Shown in pieces: positions 19,119 to 27,293 of a stretch of DNA of 64,000 nucleotides. The position numbers and the translations under genes were made by a program. The number at the start of each line of letters is the position of its first letter. Position 1 is the stretch's first letter. Under the pieces are notes generated by a model. The model did no database searches. It saw only the letters and a list, made by a program, of their open reading frames with translations, and was not told the DNA's origin. This DNA is from JBGLNJ01 sp041300525 (GTDB lineage: Bacteria; Chloroflexota; Anaerolineae; Fen-1058), in assembly GCA_041300525.1 (NCBI GenBank), contig JBGLNJ010000001.1:2790001-2854000 (forward strand), given 5' to 3'.

Positions 19119-20309
19119 ATGACTATGAAGCGTTTGATCGCAATCGTTTTTGTCGTCGCACTTTTCGTCGCCGTGTATCTGGTTGTGAATCGCCAGCCCA
19201 CAACGACGATGCGCGCGCAACTCGTTGCGCCGACCAACGCACTCTTGAACTATCGCACTAACGAACTATCGAACTTTGCACTGGCCGATGGGCCACGCCC
19301 GCTCGTCTTTCCGGCCGACCACGGGCCGCACGCTGACTTTCAAACGGAATGGTGGTACTATACGGGCAATGCGCAGACGCAAGATGGGCGGCATTTTGGC
19401 TACCAGTTGACGTTCTTCCGGCGCGCGTTGGTTCCGCCCGCAGAGCGTCAGTCGCGCTCATCCGACTGGGCCACCGATCAAGTCTACATGGCGCATTTCG
19501 CGCTCAGCGACGTCGCGACGAATGTCGCGGGCAAGCGTTTCCAGTCATTCGAGCGATTCGAGCGCGGCGCGGCTGGACTGGCAGGCGCGCAAGCTGCGCC
19601 GTTCAAAGTGTGGCTGGACGATTGGAGCGTCGAGCAAATCGAGCCGAACGTCTATCGCCTGCGCGCTTCGCAAGGCGATCTCGCGCTCGACCTGCAATTA
19701 AAAGATCGCAAAGGGCCTGTGTTGCAAGGCGACCAGGGCTACAGCCAAAAGGGACTTGACCCTGGCAACGCCTCGTACTATTACAGCCTCACGCGCTTGG
19801 ACACGTCCGGCGCGGTGCGTGTCGGCGAGGCCGCTTACCAGGTCAACGGCTCAAGCTGGATGGATCACGAGTGGAGCACCAGTTACCTGACGGGCAACCA
19901 GGTGGGCTGGGACTGGTTCGCGCTGCAACTCGACGACGACACGCAAGTGATGCTCTTTCAAATTCGCCGCGCCGATGGCACGCTTGACCCGTATGCCAGC
20001 GGCACGCTCGTCGCGCCCGATGGCACGACGCGCCGCTTGAGCCGCGACGATTTCCAGATCACCGTCGGCGCGACATGGCGCAGCCCTCGCTCCGGCGCGA
20101 CGTACCCCGCCGCGTGGACGGTCAAGATTCCATCGGCGGACTTCTCGCTCGACATCAAGCCGTACCTGGCCGACCAGGAATTGAACGTGTCTTTCACTTA
20201 CTGGGAAGGCGCGGTGCAGATCCGTGGCGCACACGCCGGTCGCGCCGTCAGCGGCAGTGGGTACATCGAGATGACGGGGTATGCTGGTTCGATGGCGGGG
20301 CAGTTTTGA
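19119..20309 (+). CDS. AttH/carotenoid 1,2-hydratase-like (lipocalin-like) exported protein
   Basis: A signal-anchor (LIAIVFVVALFVAVYLVV) is followed by the family core: HADFQTEWWYYTGN, GYQLTFFRRAL and SWMDHEWSTSYL. This two-lipocalin fold occurs in AttH of Agrobacterium and in CrtC-like hydratases; most exported relatives have no proven activity. Genes of this type are often grouped with FtsX permeases, and an FtsX fragment lies one gene upstream. A short direct repeat in the linker (aactatcgcactaacgaact) encodes NYRTNELSN and looks like inserted repeat sequence. The last 85 bases are duplicated at 20811-20897. Start could be ATG 19119 or 19125. Confidence 0.8.
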   Translation: MTMKRLIAIVFVVALFVAVYLVVNRQPTTTMRAQLVAPTNALLNYRTNELSNFALADGPRPLVFPADHGPHADFQTEWWYYTGNAQTQDGRHFGYQLTFFRRALVPPAERQSRSSDWATDQVYMAHFALSDVATNVAGKRFQSFERFERGAAGLAGAQAAPFKVWLDDWSVEQIEPNVYRLRASQGDLALDLQLKDRKGPVLQGDQGYSQKGLDPGNASYYYSLTRLDTSGAVRVGEAAYQVNGSSWMDHEWSTSYLTGNQVGWDWFALQLDDDTQVMLFQIRRADGTLDPYASGTLVAPDGTTRRLSRDDFQITVGATWRSPRSGATYPAAWTVKIPSADFSLDIKPYLADQELNVSFTYWEGAVQIRGAHAGRAVSGSGYIEMTGYAGSMAGQF

Positions 20310-20339
20310 AAGTGGATGTCGGAGGTCGGATGTCGGAAG

Positions 20340-20567
20340 CTAGGCTGCAAAGTCATACACGGGGGTCTCGATCACTCGGCTGGGCTGTTTGTGTTCCCAA
20401 ATCGTTTGCTGCAGGCGTTCGACTGTCTCTGGCGAGAAGAAACGCTCGCCCGTTTCTAAACACACTCTGGCCGGCACGCTCTCGATGATAAAGAACTTTT
20501 TCTCCACCAACAGTGTATAGGTCACTTTTTGCTCGACCATCGTCTCTTTCCAAACATGAACCGTCAT
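20340..20567 (-). CDS. YgiT-like small protein lacking most zinc-finger cysteines
   Basis: ATG 20567 is chosen for its AGGAGA site. The 75-residue product has the pattern EQKVTYTLLVEKKFFIIE, then VPARVCLETGERFFSPETV, very close to YgiT-type zinc-finger proteins (VPA-x-VC-x-x-C-GE-x-x-x-SPE). The first CxxC pair is absent and the second is reduced to one cysteine, so zinc binding is unlikely. YgiT proteins are usually antitoxins paired with a small RelE-like toxin; no toxin gene is next to it. It lies on the opposite strand between the AttH gene and an AttH remnant. Possibly an orphan antitoxin. Confidence 0.6.
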   Translation of the reverse strand: MTVHVWKETMVEQKVTYTLLVEKKFFIIESVPARVCLETGERFFSPETVERLQQTIWEHKQPSRVIETPVYDFAA

Positions 20568-20693
20568 CTCAGATTCTCCTAATCCTGAAATCAATCCACT
20601 TCTCGGATTTGATCAATGAGGGTCATGTTGAGATTGTGCTACAATCAGCTTGCCCGCGTTTGCCGTGCCCAAAGTTATTATAGGCTCGAATCG

Positions 20694-20897
20694 AGGTTGT
20701 TGCAACTGTCCGTCGCCTGGTGATTACCCACAAGTCAAAATGTGGCCGAAAATCGGGCACTTGGCCCCCTCGATTTTACAGGCAAAATCGGACTTGTGGG
20801 TAATCACCAGTCCGTCGCATACGCCGGTCGCGCCGTCAGTGGAAGTGGCTACGTCGAGATGACGGGGTATGCCGGTTCGATGGCGGGGCAGTTTTGA
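20694..20897 (+). pseudogene. 3' remnant of a second AttH-like gene, split by a MITE
   Basis: Bases 20811-20897 match the last ~85 bases of the AttH gene (20221-20309) closely, encoding AGRAVSGSGYVEMTGYAG and ending in MAGQF. The bases just before the insertion (20694-20716) continue the similarity (LLQLSV). The rest of the gene is absent. The 94-bp element at 20717-20810 interrupts it. Confidence 0.75.
20717..20810. mobile_element. 94-bp MITE-like element with 20-bp perfect inverted ends
   Basis: The left end ctggtgattacccacaagtc (20717-20736) and right end gacttgtgggtaatcaccag (20791-20810) are exact inverse complements. The 8-base sequence tccgtcgc flanks both sides (20709-20716 and 20811-20818), as expected for a target duplication. 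The 54-base interior has no coding capacity. The transposase family is not evident. Confidence 0.85.
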
Positions 20898-20930
20898 AAT
20901 GTATGTTACCAACAATCTGAGGTTATCGCA

Positions 20931-21944
20931 ATGACCAATCTCGTGATAATAATATGGGCTGCGTTTGGGATTATCGGCTGGATAATCGTGTCACGTCAAC
21001 CCAGCAAACTACTTGTTGATAATCCACTTTCGGCAACAGTGGTTATAACCCTTATGGCTTCTCTCATGCCACTCTGGGGCGGGCCAATCTTCTTAGTCTA
21101 TGTGTTACTGACTCCGACAAAAAAATTGTGCATCCATTGTCATCGAGCAATATCGCAAAAGGCAAGCATTTGCCGGTACTGTCATCAAGTATTCGATTTA
21201 TCTTCTGAGCAACTCGACCAGATTGCACGAGATAATCAGCAACGCACACGCACACTTGCTGCGCTTAGACAGAAATTCGGCAAGCTCGATGTGGTCAGTC
21301 TTGTGCTGTGGTGGATTCTTACGCCAGCTATGGTCTGGCTTTGGTGGATTGTGCTAACTCGATTGGGTGACTGGTATTATTCTAGTTTGGGATCATTCAC
21401 CTACGCTTTGTTACCTGAGCCGGTTGCGTGGGTGGTACCAGCACTCTTCTTGTCACTTGGAACGAGTTCTTATCCGATACTTGCGGTTCTGAGAATCTTG
21501 CTTCGGAGTCAGTGGTACGAGTATCTTGAATATGGAAAGATGAACTATGGTTTTGATTCAACGCGCGTTCTACATATTGTGGCGTGTGTTAGCGTTCTGG
21601 TGGCTCTCGCGTCGGCATGGTTTCTTTCAAACACCTATGTACTGGCGCGAGAAGACGAGTTGGTCATCAAGCGTCTTGTAGCTTTAACTGAATCTCACTA
21701 TTCGTACCAGGGTGTGTCCTCTATCCGCTCTTCACAAGCCACGATGAACTCGAAGACCGGACGGCTTGATAAGGTCATGGGCCGAGTATATGCTTTGGAG
21801 TTTTCCAATGGCGATCATTGGTCTACTCGCCGCGACCCGACCGCGAGAGAGCAGCAGACATATGATGACTTAATGCGCTTTATCTCTACACAGAGTCGAG
21901 TTCCCATTCAAGAAGTTCCTCTGCTCAATGATAGAGATTTGTAA
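20931..21944 (+). CDS. Zinc-ribbon multi-pass membrane protein of unknown function
   Basis: The 337-residue protein begins with two membrane segments (residues 3-20 and 33-60), then a rubredoxin-like zinc ribbon with CIHCH and CRYCH (C-x2-C ... C-x2-C, about residues 68-85), a coiled linker, three further hydrophobic segments (about 120-145, 155-180, 205-225) and a C-terminal soluble domain of about 110 residues. Base composition is lower in GC than that of its neighbours, which suggests a different origin. I do not recognise the family. The zinc ribbon next to the membrane would suit a stress sensor or assembly factor, but this is speculation. Confidence 0.65.
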   Translation: MTNLVIIIWAAFGIIGWIIVSRQPSKLLVDNPLSATVVITLMASLMPLWGGPIFLVYVLLTPTKKLCIHCHRAISQKASICRYCHQVFDLSSEQLDQIARDNQQRTRTLAALRQKFGKLDVVSLVLWWILTPAMVWLWWIVLTRLGDWYYSSLGSFTYALLPEPVAWVVPALFLSLGTSSYPILAVLRILLRSQWYEYLEYGKMNYGFDSTRVLHIVACVSVLVALASAWFLSNTYVLAREDELVIKRLVALTESHYSYQGVSSIRSSQATMNSKTGRLDKVMGRVYALEFSNGDHWSTRRDPTAREQQTYDDLMRFISTQSRVPIQEVPLLNDRDL

Positions 21945-21974
21945 TTACGGATCTATCAGTGAGGCTGAGTCGAT

Positions 21975-22877
21975 ATGAATTTGATACAAATCGCCCTACT
22001 CCAAATGACCGCCCACGGCACTGACCTCGCCGCGAACCTCTCCAAAGGCGAAGCGTTCTGCCGCCGCGCCGCCGCGATGGGCGCGGACGTGGCACTGTTT
22101 CCAGAGATGTGGAACATTGGCTATGCCCCCTGCCCTTCGGACGCGGAAGGACGCGCAGCCTGGCATGCGCTCGCGCTCACCCTGCAAAGCGAGTACGTCA
22201 CCCACTTCCGAGAACTGGCGCGCGAACTCGACATGGCGATTGCGCTCACCTATCTCGAACGCCGAGGCGAAACCTTGCGCAACTCGGTCTCGCTGATTGA
22301 CCGGCGCGGCGGAATCCTGTTCACGTATTCCAAAGTTCACCCGTGCGAGTTTGACTGGGAAGCGGAACTCGAGCCCGGCGACGATTTCTACGTCGCCACG
22401 CTCGACACGAAAGCGGGGCCGGTGCAAGTCGGCGCGATGATTTGCTTCGACCGCGAGTTTCCCGAAAGCGCGCGCGTGCTCATGCTCAAAGGCGCAGAGA
22501 TCATCCTGACGCCCAACGCCTGCGAGCTGGAAGCCAACCGTATCGGCCAGTTCCGCGCGCGGGCGATGGAGAACATGCTCGGTGTGGCGATGGCGAATTA
22601 CGCCGCGCCGCAAGCGAACGGTCATTCGGTCGCGTTCAGCCCCGTCTGCTTTGGCGTGGATGAACACTCGCTCGATCCGCTCGTTGTCGAAGCTGGCGAA
22701 GCCGAAGGCGTTTACCTGGCCGAGTTTGACCTGGATAAGATACGCGCCTGGCGGGAGCATGAAGTGTGGGGCAACGCTTTCCGCAAGCCGCGCCGCTATT
22801 CGGTCTTGACCTCGCTTGAGGTCGAGCCGCCGTTCATCCGAGCAAAGGCAAGAAGACAAGATTTATCCGCGAATTAG
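21975..22877 (+). CDS. Nitrilase-superfamily carbon-nitrogen hydrolase
   Basis: The catalytic triad of the superfamily is visible: Glu in LFPEMWNIGY (residue 42), Lys in YSKVHPCEFDWE (about 117), and Cys in GAMICFDREFPES (about 156). These enzymes hydrolyse amides or nitriles, for example omega-amides, carbamoyl-putrescine or beta-ureido acids, and the substrate is not deducible. The 300-residue length is normal. The stop codon TAG is made of two host bases plus the first base of the mobile element at 22877; without the insertion the frame would run five to six codons further to TGA 23019-23021. The enzyme core is intact, so activity is probably unaffected. Confidence 0.92.
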   Translation: MNLIQIALLQMTAHGTDLAANLSKGEAFCRRAAAMGADVALFPEMWNIGYAPCPSDAEGRAAWHALALTLQSEYVTHFRELARELDMAIALTYLERRGETLRNSVSLIDRRGGILFTYSKVHPCEFDWEAELEPGDDFYVATLDTKAGPVQVGAMICFDREFPESARVLMLKGAEIILTPNACELEANRIGQFRARAMENMLGVAMANYAAPQANGHSVAFSPVCFGVDEHSLDPLVVEAGEAEGVYLAEFDLDKIRAWREHEVWGNAFRKPRRYSVLTSLEVEPPFIRAKARRQDLSAN

Positions 22878-23049
22878 TAACTACTCAGCTTGTCATTGCG
22901 AGGAGGCGCTTTTTGCCGACGAAGCAATCCCCGCGTTCAGTGCAAGGAGATTGCTTCGCAAAAATCGCTCGCAATGACACGATGGCTGAGTAGTTACGCG
23001 AATTACGCGAATACAAAGAAATGAATTTGGAGATTCGCGTAATTCGTGG
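22867..23049. repeat. 17-bp-arm hairpin repeat, copy 2, split by the MITE
   Basis: When the MITE and its duplicated 8 bases are removed, ccgcgaattacgcgaat (22867-22876 plus 23006-23012) faces attcgcgtaattcgtgg (23033-23049). This matches copy 1 at 9449-9510, including the purine-rich ggaagaaaaa that follows. Confidence 0.7.
22877..22997. mobile_element. 121-bp MITE-like element with GTAA ends and 8-bp duplication
   Basis: Ends gtaactactcagc (22877-22889) and gctgagtagttac (22985-22997) are exact inverse complements, and the inner sequence tgtcattgcgag/ctcgcaatgaca extends the dyad. The 8-base sequence gcgaatta flanks both sides (22869-22876, 22998-23005). GTAA ends and 8-base duplications are known for the IS66 family, and the IS66 gene at 61971 has a similar GTAA...TCAG end at 61946. 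Confidence 0.85.
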
Positions 23050-23068
23050 AAGAAAAAGGAAACAATGT

Positions 23069-23155
23069 ATGGGGCTACTCGAAAACAAGGTCGCCGTCAT
23101 CACGGGCGGCACACGCGGGCTGGGGCTGGCGATGGCCCAGGCTTTCGCCCGCGAG
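23069..23155 (+). pseudogene. N-terminal fragment of a short-chain dehydrogenase
   Basis: ATG 23069 opens a frame with KVAVITGGTRGLGLAMAQ, the Rossmann glycine motif of SDR enzymes. After about 29 residues (AFARE) the similarity ends and the sequence belongs to the opposite-strand FBPase gene. The catalytic Ser-Tyr-Lys part is missing, so no enzyme can be made. Confidence 0.85.
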
Positions 23156-23855
23156 CGTCGAGGCCCTGCAGCCAGCGTGTGTATCGCTGCACGCCGGCGC
23201 TCCAGTATTTTTCATAGCCCTGGTTGACGCTATAGTATCGGGGCCTGGCGGGAAAGCGTACGTCGGTATGCGAAAGCAAAAACTCGCCCAGGCCTGGATC
23301 GAGTGTAAAGCCATGCACACCCTGGCCGGTCGAATAGACCATCATCGTGCTGGGGCCATAGATGACGTACCCGGCGGCTTCCAGCTTGCGCCCCGGCTGC
23401 AAGAAATCCTGCAGCGTGCCGGGGCCTTCCGCCGACACGCGACGGTAGATGCTAAAGATCGTCCCGATGCTCACGTTCACGTCAATGTTGGACGAACCGT
23501 CCAGCGGATCAAAGGCCAAGACATATTTGCCGGTGGGGCGCCGGGTATCGGACGGGACGGGGATGACGTTCCCATCCTCTTCAGAAACCATCGCCGCCAC
23601 CCGGCCTGTAAAGCTGTTCATGCGGATCATGGCTTCGTGGGCGAACGCGTCCAGCTTCATCTGCTGCTCGCCCTGGACGTTGGCGCGCCCCGCCAGCCCC
23701 AGGATTTGGGTCAGCCCGGCTCGCGTGGTTTCCCGCGCAATGATCTTGGCCGCCAGCGCCACATCATACAGCAAATTGGAAAACATGCCCGTCGCTTCGG
23801 GGTGCTCGCGCTCCTGTTCCATGATATGCCGCTCGATCGTCACGATGCGTTCCAT
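23100..23855 (-). pseudogene. fbp: Class I fructose-1,6-bisphosphatase, C-terminus truncated
   Basis: ATG 23855 has a strong GAGGAGG site. Residues 1-232 align with class I FBPase: SEEDGNVIPV holds metal-ligand glutamates and FDPLDGSSNIDVNVSIGTIFS is the metal-binding signature, followed by YGPSTMMVYSTG. The normal protein has about 330-340 residues; the last ~100, with the YIGSLVADxHR substrate-binding part, are absent. The frame continues for a few meaningless residues into the complement of an SDR fragment and stops at 23100. The lost part contributes to the active site, so the product is probably inactive. The join is near 23156. Confidence 0.85.
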
Positions 23856-23911
23856 GCTGACCTCCTCAAATCTCTCCGCCAAAAGCAAATTGTGGAGCAA
23901 AACGCGCCATG

Positions 23912-24730
23912 CTATGAATAACCCACATCGGTCGCCGACTCGTTAACGAGCGACCGCACCAAATTGAGCTTGGAAAAGTGCCCGCGCGTAAAGGCCGTCA
24001 TCCAGCCTTCCGGGCCGAGCACTTGATCGCGAGTAACTTCCAATGGCTGACCGGCCCGCGCCAAGTCGCGCGCGCAGCCCTGGACGTTTTCCCAGTAATC
24101 CACCTTGCGGCTCAGCGCCGCTTTGCCATCGGTCACGATACCGGCGTGCGAGCAAAACAGAGTTTCAAAATCGAGCGTCAACACACGGCGCAGCGAGTCA
24201 AGTGTCAACAGCGCATCTTCGCCGGCGCGCAAATACTTGGATCGGTCGGAAATATACAAGTCGCCAGAGAACAACCAACCTTCCTTTGGCTCCAACAGGC
24301 AAACGTGATCGGGGCAATGGCCGGGCGTGGGGACGACCTGGAAACGATGCTGCTCCGTCTCCAACCCATCGTCCAACGGCTCCGCCTGCACCGGCGCAGG
24401 CTGGCCCCAGACCAGCCAGCGATAAAACTCTAATCGCGGCGGCGCAGCCAGGATGGGAAGGGTGAGCCGTGGCGCACGTGGGATGAGGTCCAACGTGCGA
24501 TACAGCGCCGCATCGCCGCCGGCGTGGTCTTCGTGTTGATGCGTGTTCGCCACGCCGAGCAAGCGCCGTTCGCGCGCCAGACGGACGATCTCGCCGCTCG
24601 TGGCCGGCGGGCCGCAATCAATCAGCCAGCCATCCACGATATAACATTCCACAGTAAAGAGTGGCCGACCGAAAACCGTGCGCGCCATCGTCGCGCGCGC
24701 CACCGGCCCGTCGTCGTGCAGATTGAGCAT
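23912..24730 (-). CDS. Metallo-beta-lactamase-fold hydrolase
   Basis: The start at 24730 (MLNLHDDGP) is chosen because the family fold begins there, although the frame is open further upstream. Metal ligands are visible: NTHQHEDHAGGD (H-x-H-x-D-H, about residue 60), a later His in TPGHCPDHVCLL, Asp in LFSGDLYISD, and His in FCSHAGIV. This is a complete MBL set in 272 residues, similar to glyoxalase-II-like and quorum-lactonase-like hydrolases, and the substrate is unknown. It lies in a minus-strand run between the DUF1579-like gene (gap 31 bases) and the FBPase fragment (gap 56 bases). Confidence 0.88.
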   Translation of the reverse strand: MLNLHDDGPVARATMARTVFGRPLFTVECYIVDGWLIDCGPPATSGEIVRLARERRLLGVANTHQHEDHAGGDAALYRTLDLIPRAPRLTLPILAAPPRLEFYRWLVWGQPAPVQAEPLDDGLETEQHRFQVVPTPGHCPDHVCLLEPKEGWLFSGDLYISDRSKYLRAGEDALLTLDSLRRVLTLDFETLFCSHAGIVTDGKAALSRKVDYWENVQGCARDLARAGQPLEVTRDQVLGPEGWMTAFTRGHFSKLNLVRSLVNESATDVGYS

Positions 24731-24761
24731 AGGGGACACTGTAGCCTGGCCGTGCCAGCGA

Positions 24762-25235
24762 TCAACCTCGGTGGCGCATCTGGCCTTCCAGGTATGGGAC
24801 AAAACCCTGGCCGCAATCTTTTTCCACCGCGAACGCCCACTGCGAAGCCGCCATCGTCCAGACCGTGCGGCGCAAGCGGCAAACCGTCGAACCGCGAGGA
24901 ACACAACTCAATCGGTCTGTCGTCATCACCATCCGGCCGCGCGCATCGGCATGGCCCAGCGCATGTTCCGTCATCCCATCCAGGCTGAACACATCGCTGA
25001 CCAGGCAACTGAGGCCGAGGTCGTAATAATAGTGGACGTGCTCGGCGGCCCGCGTTTCACCCGAGGGCAGGTCACTCAGGGTCAACTGACCGGCGATAAA
25101 GTGATCGCCCAAGGCCCACGCGTACTGGGCGCTGGCTCGAAAACGAAAGTCCGGCCCTTTGCCCGTGCCCTCCCATTCACCGATCAAGTACCACAGGCGA
25201 GTCAAAGCTAACTGGTGCGTAGATGCAGGTTCCAT
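24762..25235 (-). CDS. DUF1579/THAP4-like beta-barrel protein
   Basis: ATG 25235 follows GGAGAGG. The 157-residue protein carries WYLIGEWEGTGKGPDF near the N-terminus, a beta-barrel opening typical of DUF1579 and nitrobindin-like proteins (LxGxWxGxGxG), followed by HVHYYYDLGLSCLVSD and EHALGHADARGRM strands. Relatives bind small ligands or heme, and the function here is unknown. It is cotranscribed with the MBL hydrolase, 31 bases downstream. Assignment rests on the W-x-G-x-G pattern and strand spacing. Confidence 0.55.
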   Translation of the reverse strand: MEPASTHQLALTRLWYLIGEWEGTGKGPDFRFRASAQYAWALGDHFIAGQLTLSDLPSGETRAAEHVHYYYDLGLSCLVSDVFSLDGMTEHALGHADARGRMVMTTDRLSCVPRGSTVCRLRRTVWTMAASQWAFAVEKDCGQGFVPYLEGQMRHRG

Positions 25236-25387
25236 CACCTCTCCTTGTCCGAGGAAGGCAGATTATGAGAGCGTCGTGCGATGAATACGGGAGGCCATCG
25301 CATCCGCATCATCAATGGAGCACTCCAGGCTTATTATACACCGGGCAAGACTACCCACAAATAGCTGGCGGTTCAAAACCGCACTGC

Positions 25388-27244
25388 TCACGGATTCGGC
25401 GACGGCGTTGGCTCAGGTTGCGGCGGCGCTTCACCCGGCGCGACTTTGAACACGGCCTGCCACGGCTGGTAGCGCGTATAGACTGTGTCGGTGACCACCT
25501 GGCCCCCGCGCTCCACGACGCGCTTGACCGTCACGTCCGCGCCGTCCACCGCCCAGTCTACCTGCTCCTTCTGTCCCGGCTTGAAGGCAGGCTCCTCTTC
25601 GTACTTGTCCGGCCCGTGCGGCACGACGTTCGCCACGTGCGGCCCCAGAATCTTGACCGTCCGCCCATCTTTGGTGCTGTAGAACTTGAAAGTCAATGTC
25701 CCGTTCGTTTCATTCGTGTAGGTCTCGATCAACAAATGGTAGGGCGTGTCGTTGGTGAATTTGAAATCCACCTCCGGCGCGAACACCGTCGCATCCAGCC
25801 CCGGCCCAAAGCCTCGCTCATACCAACCCACACGGTAGGCATGCGGCCATCGTTCGACAATGGGAAAGCCGGCCAGGTATGCCCCACGAAACGCCGTCGT
25901 CGAAACCTGGCAGACGCCTCCGCCTACACCCTTGACGGTGCGACCCGCGAAAATAATCAGCGCCTCGGCATACCCTTGATCCAGGCTCACATCGCCCAGG
26001 AACTTGTTGAACGAAAACGTCTCGCCTGGCGCGATGACGATGCCATGAAAGCGCGCAGCGGCAATGGCAATGTTCTTGACGCGCGAGGCCGCCGAACCCT
26101 TAAAGTACGTCACGCCCTGGCCGACCAATTCCGTGATGCCAAGCTCTTTGGCCGTCAACTTGTCGTGATAAGTCGCCGGGGTGGCGTTCACGACCAGCGT
26201 CACCTGACGTTGATCCGTCATCGCTTGTTGAGCGATGCGCGCCGCCGTCGCCGGCACGTTGAGCGCCAACCCTGGCTGGCCGGGCGAGATGACGTGCAGC
26301 TCTCGCACCTCGTCGCTAAAGACAAAGCGTGCATCAATCGCCGGGCGCTCGATCTTGGGCGCGATCGGGGTCAAAAAGCTGCGCAGCCGGGCCTCATCCA
26401 GCGCCACGTCTATATGATTCGCGTCCGGGCGTCGAATGAGGGTCATGCTCGCCAGTTCCGCACGGCTGATCTGCCACGGGCCGACTTGCAGCGTTGATGC
26501 CTCGGGAACAATCGTCATTGGCGAACCGACGATGGCCTCCAGGCTCAGTTTGGCCTTGGACACATCGGCCACAGTGGGCGGCAGCGACTTGAACACGAGC
26601 GTCACTTCGGCGGGGGCCAGTGTGCGCGCAACTTCAGCCAGTCGCGCGACGACGGCATCCACCTGGAGTGTGCGCCCTGTGACGGCCGGCGTCGCCACGA
26701 CGTTCAGCCCATCCAGCCGCACGTTGGCGTCACGCGGGACGACGTTCGAGGACGCGGCCAGCGATTCGAGAAACGCCCGCGCTGCGTTGGGATCCATCCG
26801 AATCACCGGCCCAAGTTGCGTCCCCGACCAGATCAACCGGGCTTGTGTCTGCAAGTTTTCCAGCGTCCCCCCGCTGCGCCCCAACCGGTACGCGCCTTGC
26901 GCAATGCCAGCCGAGTCCAACTGCAAACCTAACTCGGCAGGGCGCACTGACCAGGTACGGTCGCCATCGCGCAGCGTGATCATGGGCTGGTTAGAGTATG
27001 GGAAATGCGCCTCCAATGCCAGCGCGGCTTGGTCCGGGCGCATCCCGCCCAAGTCGAGGCCCCACATCTGCGCGCCGGGGAAAATCTTGCCGACGTAAGA
27101 TGCCTCAAACACGACCAACGCCATGATCGCCGCCAATACGACCGCCACTAAACCGACAAACGGAAGCCAGGCCAGTCGCGGCACAGAGATACTGACCGGC
27201 GATGAAATACGACGAATCTGAATCGGTTGGGTAAGGTCACTCAT
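25388..27244 (-). CDS. VanW-family envelope protein with PG-binding and G5 domains
   Basis: The 618-residue product has a short cytoplasmic start, one membrane segment (about 28-48), two peptidoglycan-binding-4 type domains (about 60-190 and 220-370), the VanW core (about 370-510, with FSFNKFLGDVSLDQGYAEA and GVGGGVCQVSTTAFRGAYLA) and a G5-like C-terminal domain (VDWAVDGADVTVKRVVERGG). The order matches YoaR/VanW proteins of Gram-positive bacteria and Chloroflexota. VanW is linked to glycopeptide-resistance clusters, but its activity is unknown; the PG-binding domains point to a cell-wall role. It lies on the minus strand 50 bases after the lipoprotein gene and ends in a Pro-rich tail. Confidence 0.93.
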   Translation of the reverse strand: MSDLTQPIQIRRISSPVSISVPRLAWLPFVGLVAVVLAAIMALVVFEASYVGKIFPGAQMWGLDLGGMRPDQAALALEAHFPYSNQPMITLRDGDRTWSVRPAELGLQLDSAGIAQGAYRLGRSGGTLENLQTQARLIWSGTQLGPVIRMDPNAARAFLESLAASSNVVPRDANVRLDGLNVVATPAVTGRTLQVDAVVARLAEVARTLAPAEVTLVFKSLPPTVADVSKAKLSLEAIVGSPMTIVPEASTLQVGPWQISRAELASMTLIRRPDANHIDVALDEARLRSFLTPIAPKIERPAIDARFVFSDEVRELHVISPGQPGLALNVPATAARIAQQAMTDQRQVTLVVNATPATYHDKLTAKELGITELVGQGVTYFKGSAASRVKNIAIAAARFHGIVIAPGETFSFNKFLGDVSLDQGYAEALIIFAGRTVKGVGGGVCQVSTTAFRGAYLAGFPIVERWPHAYRVGWYERGFGPGLDATVFAPEVDFKFTNDTPYHLLIETYTNETNGTLTFKFYSTKDGRTVKILGPHVANVVPHGPDKYEEEPAFKPGQKEQVDWAVDGADVTVKRVVERGGQVVTDTVYTRYQPWQAVFKVAPGEAPPQPEPTPSPNP

Positions 27245-27293
27245 GAATCACTCGACTCCCAAAAACCATCTGATCCAAATAGCAACATACACT

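Noticed and set aside
23046..23921. Plus-strand open frame across the SDR and FBPase fragments
   Set aside because: Only the first few codons (in a different frame) match SDR; the rest is the complement of FBPase.
24762..25008. Possible frameshift near the end of the DUF1579-like gene
   Set aside because: The frame reads through to a plausible C-terminus (GQGFVPYLEGQ), so no shift is needed.
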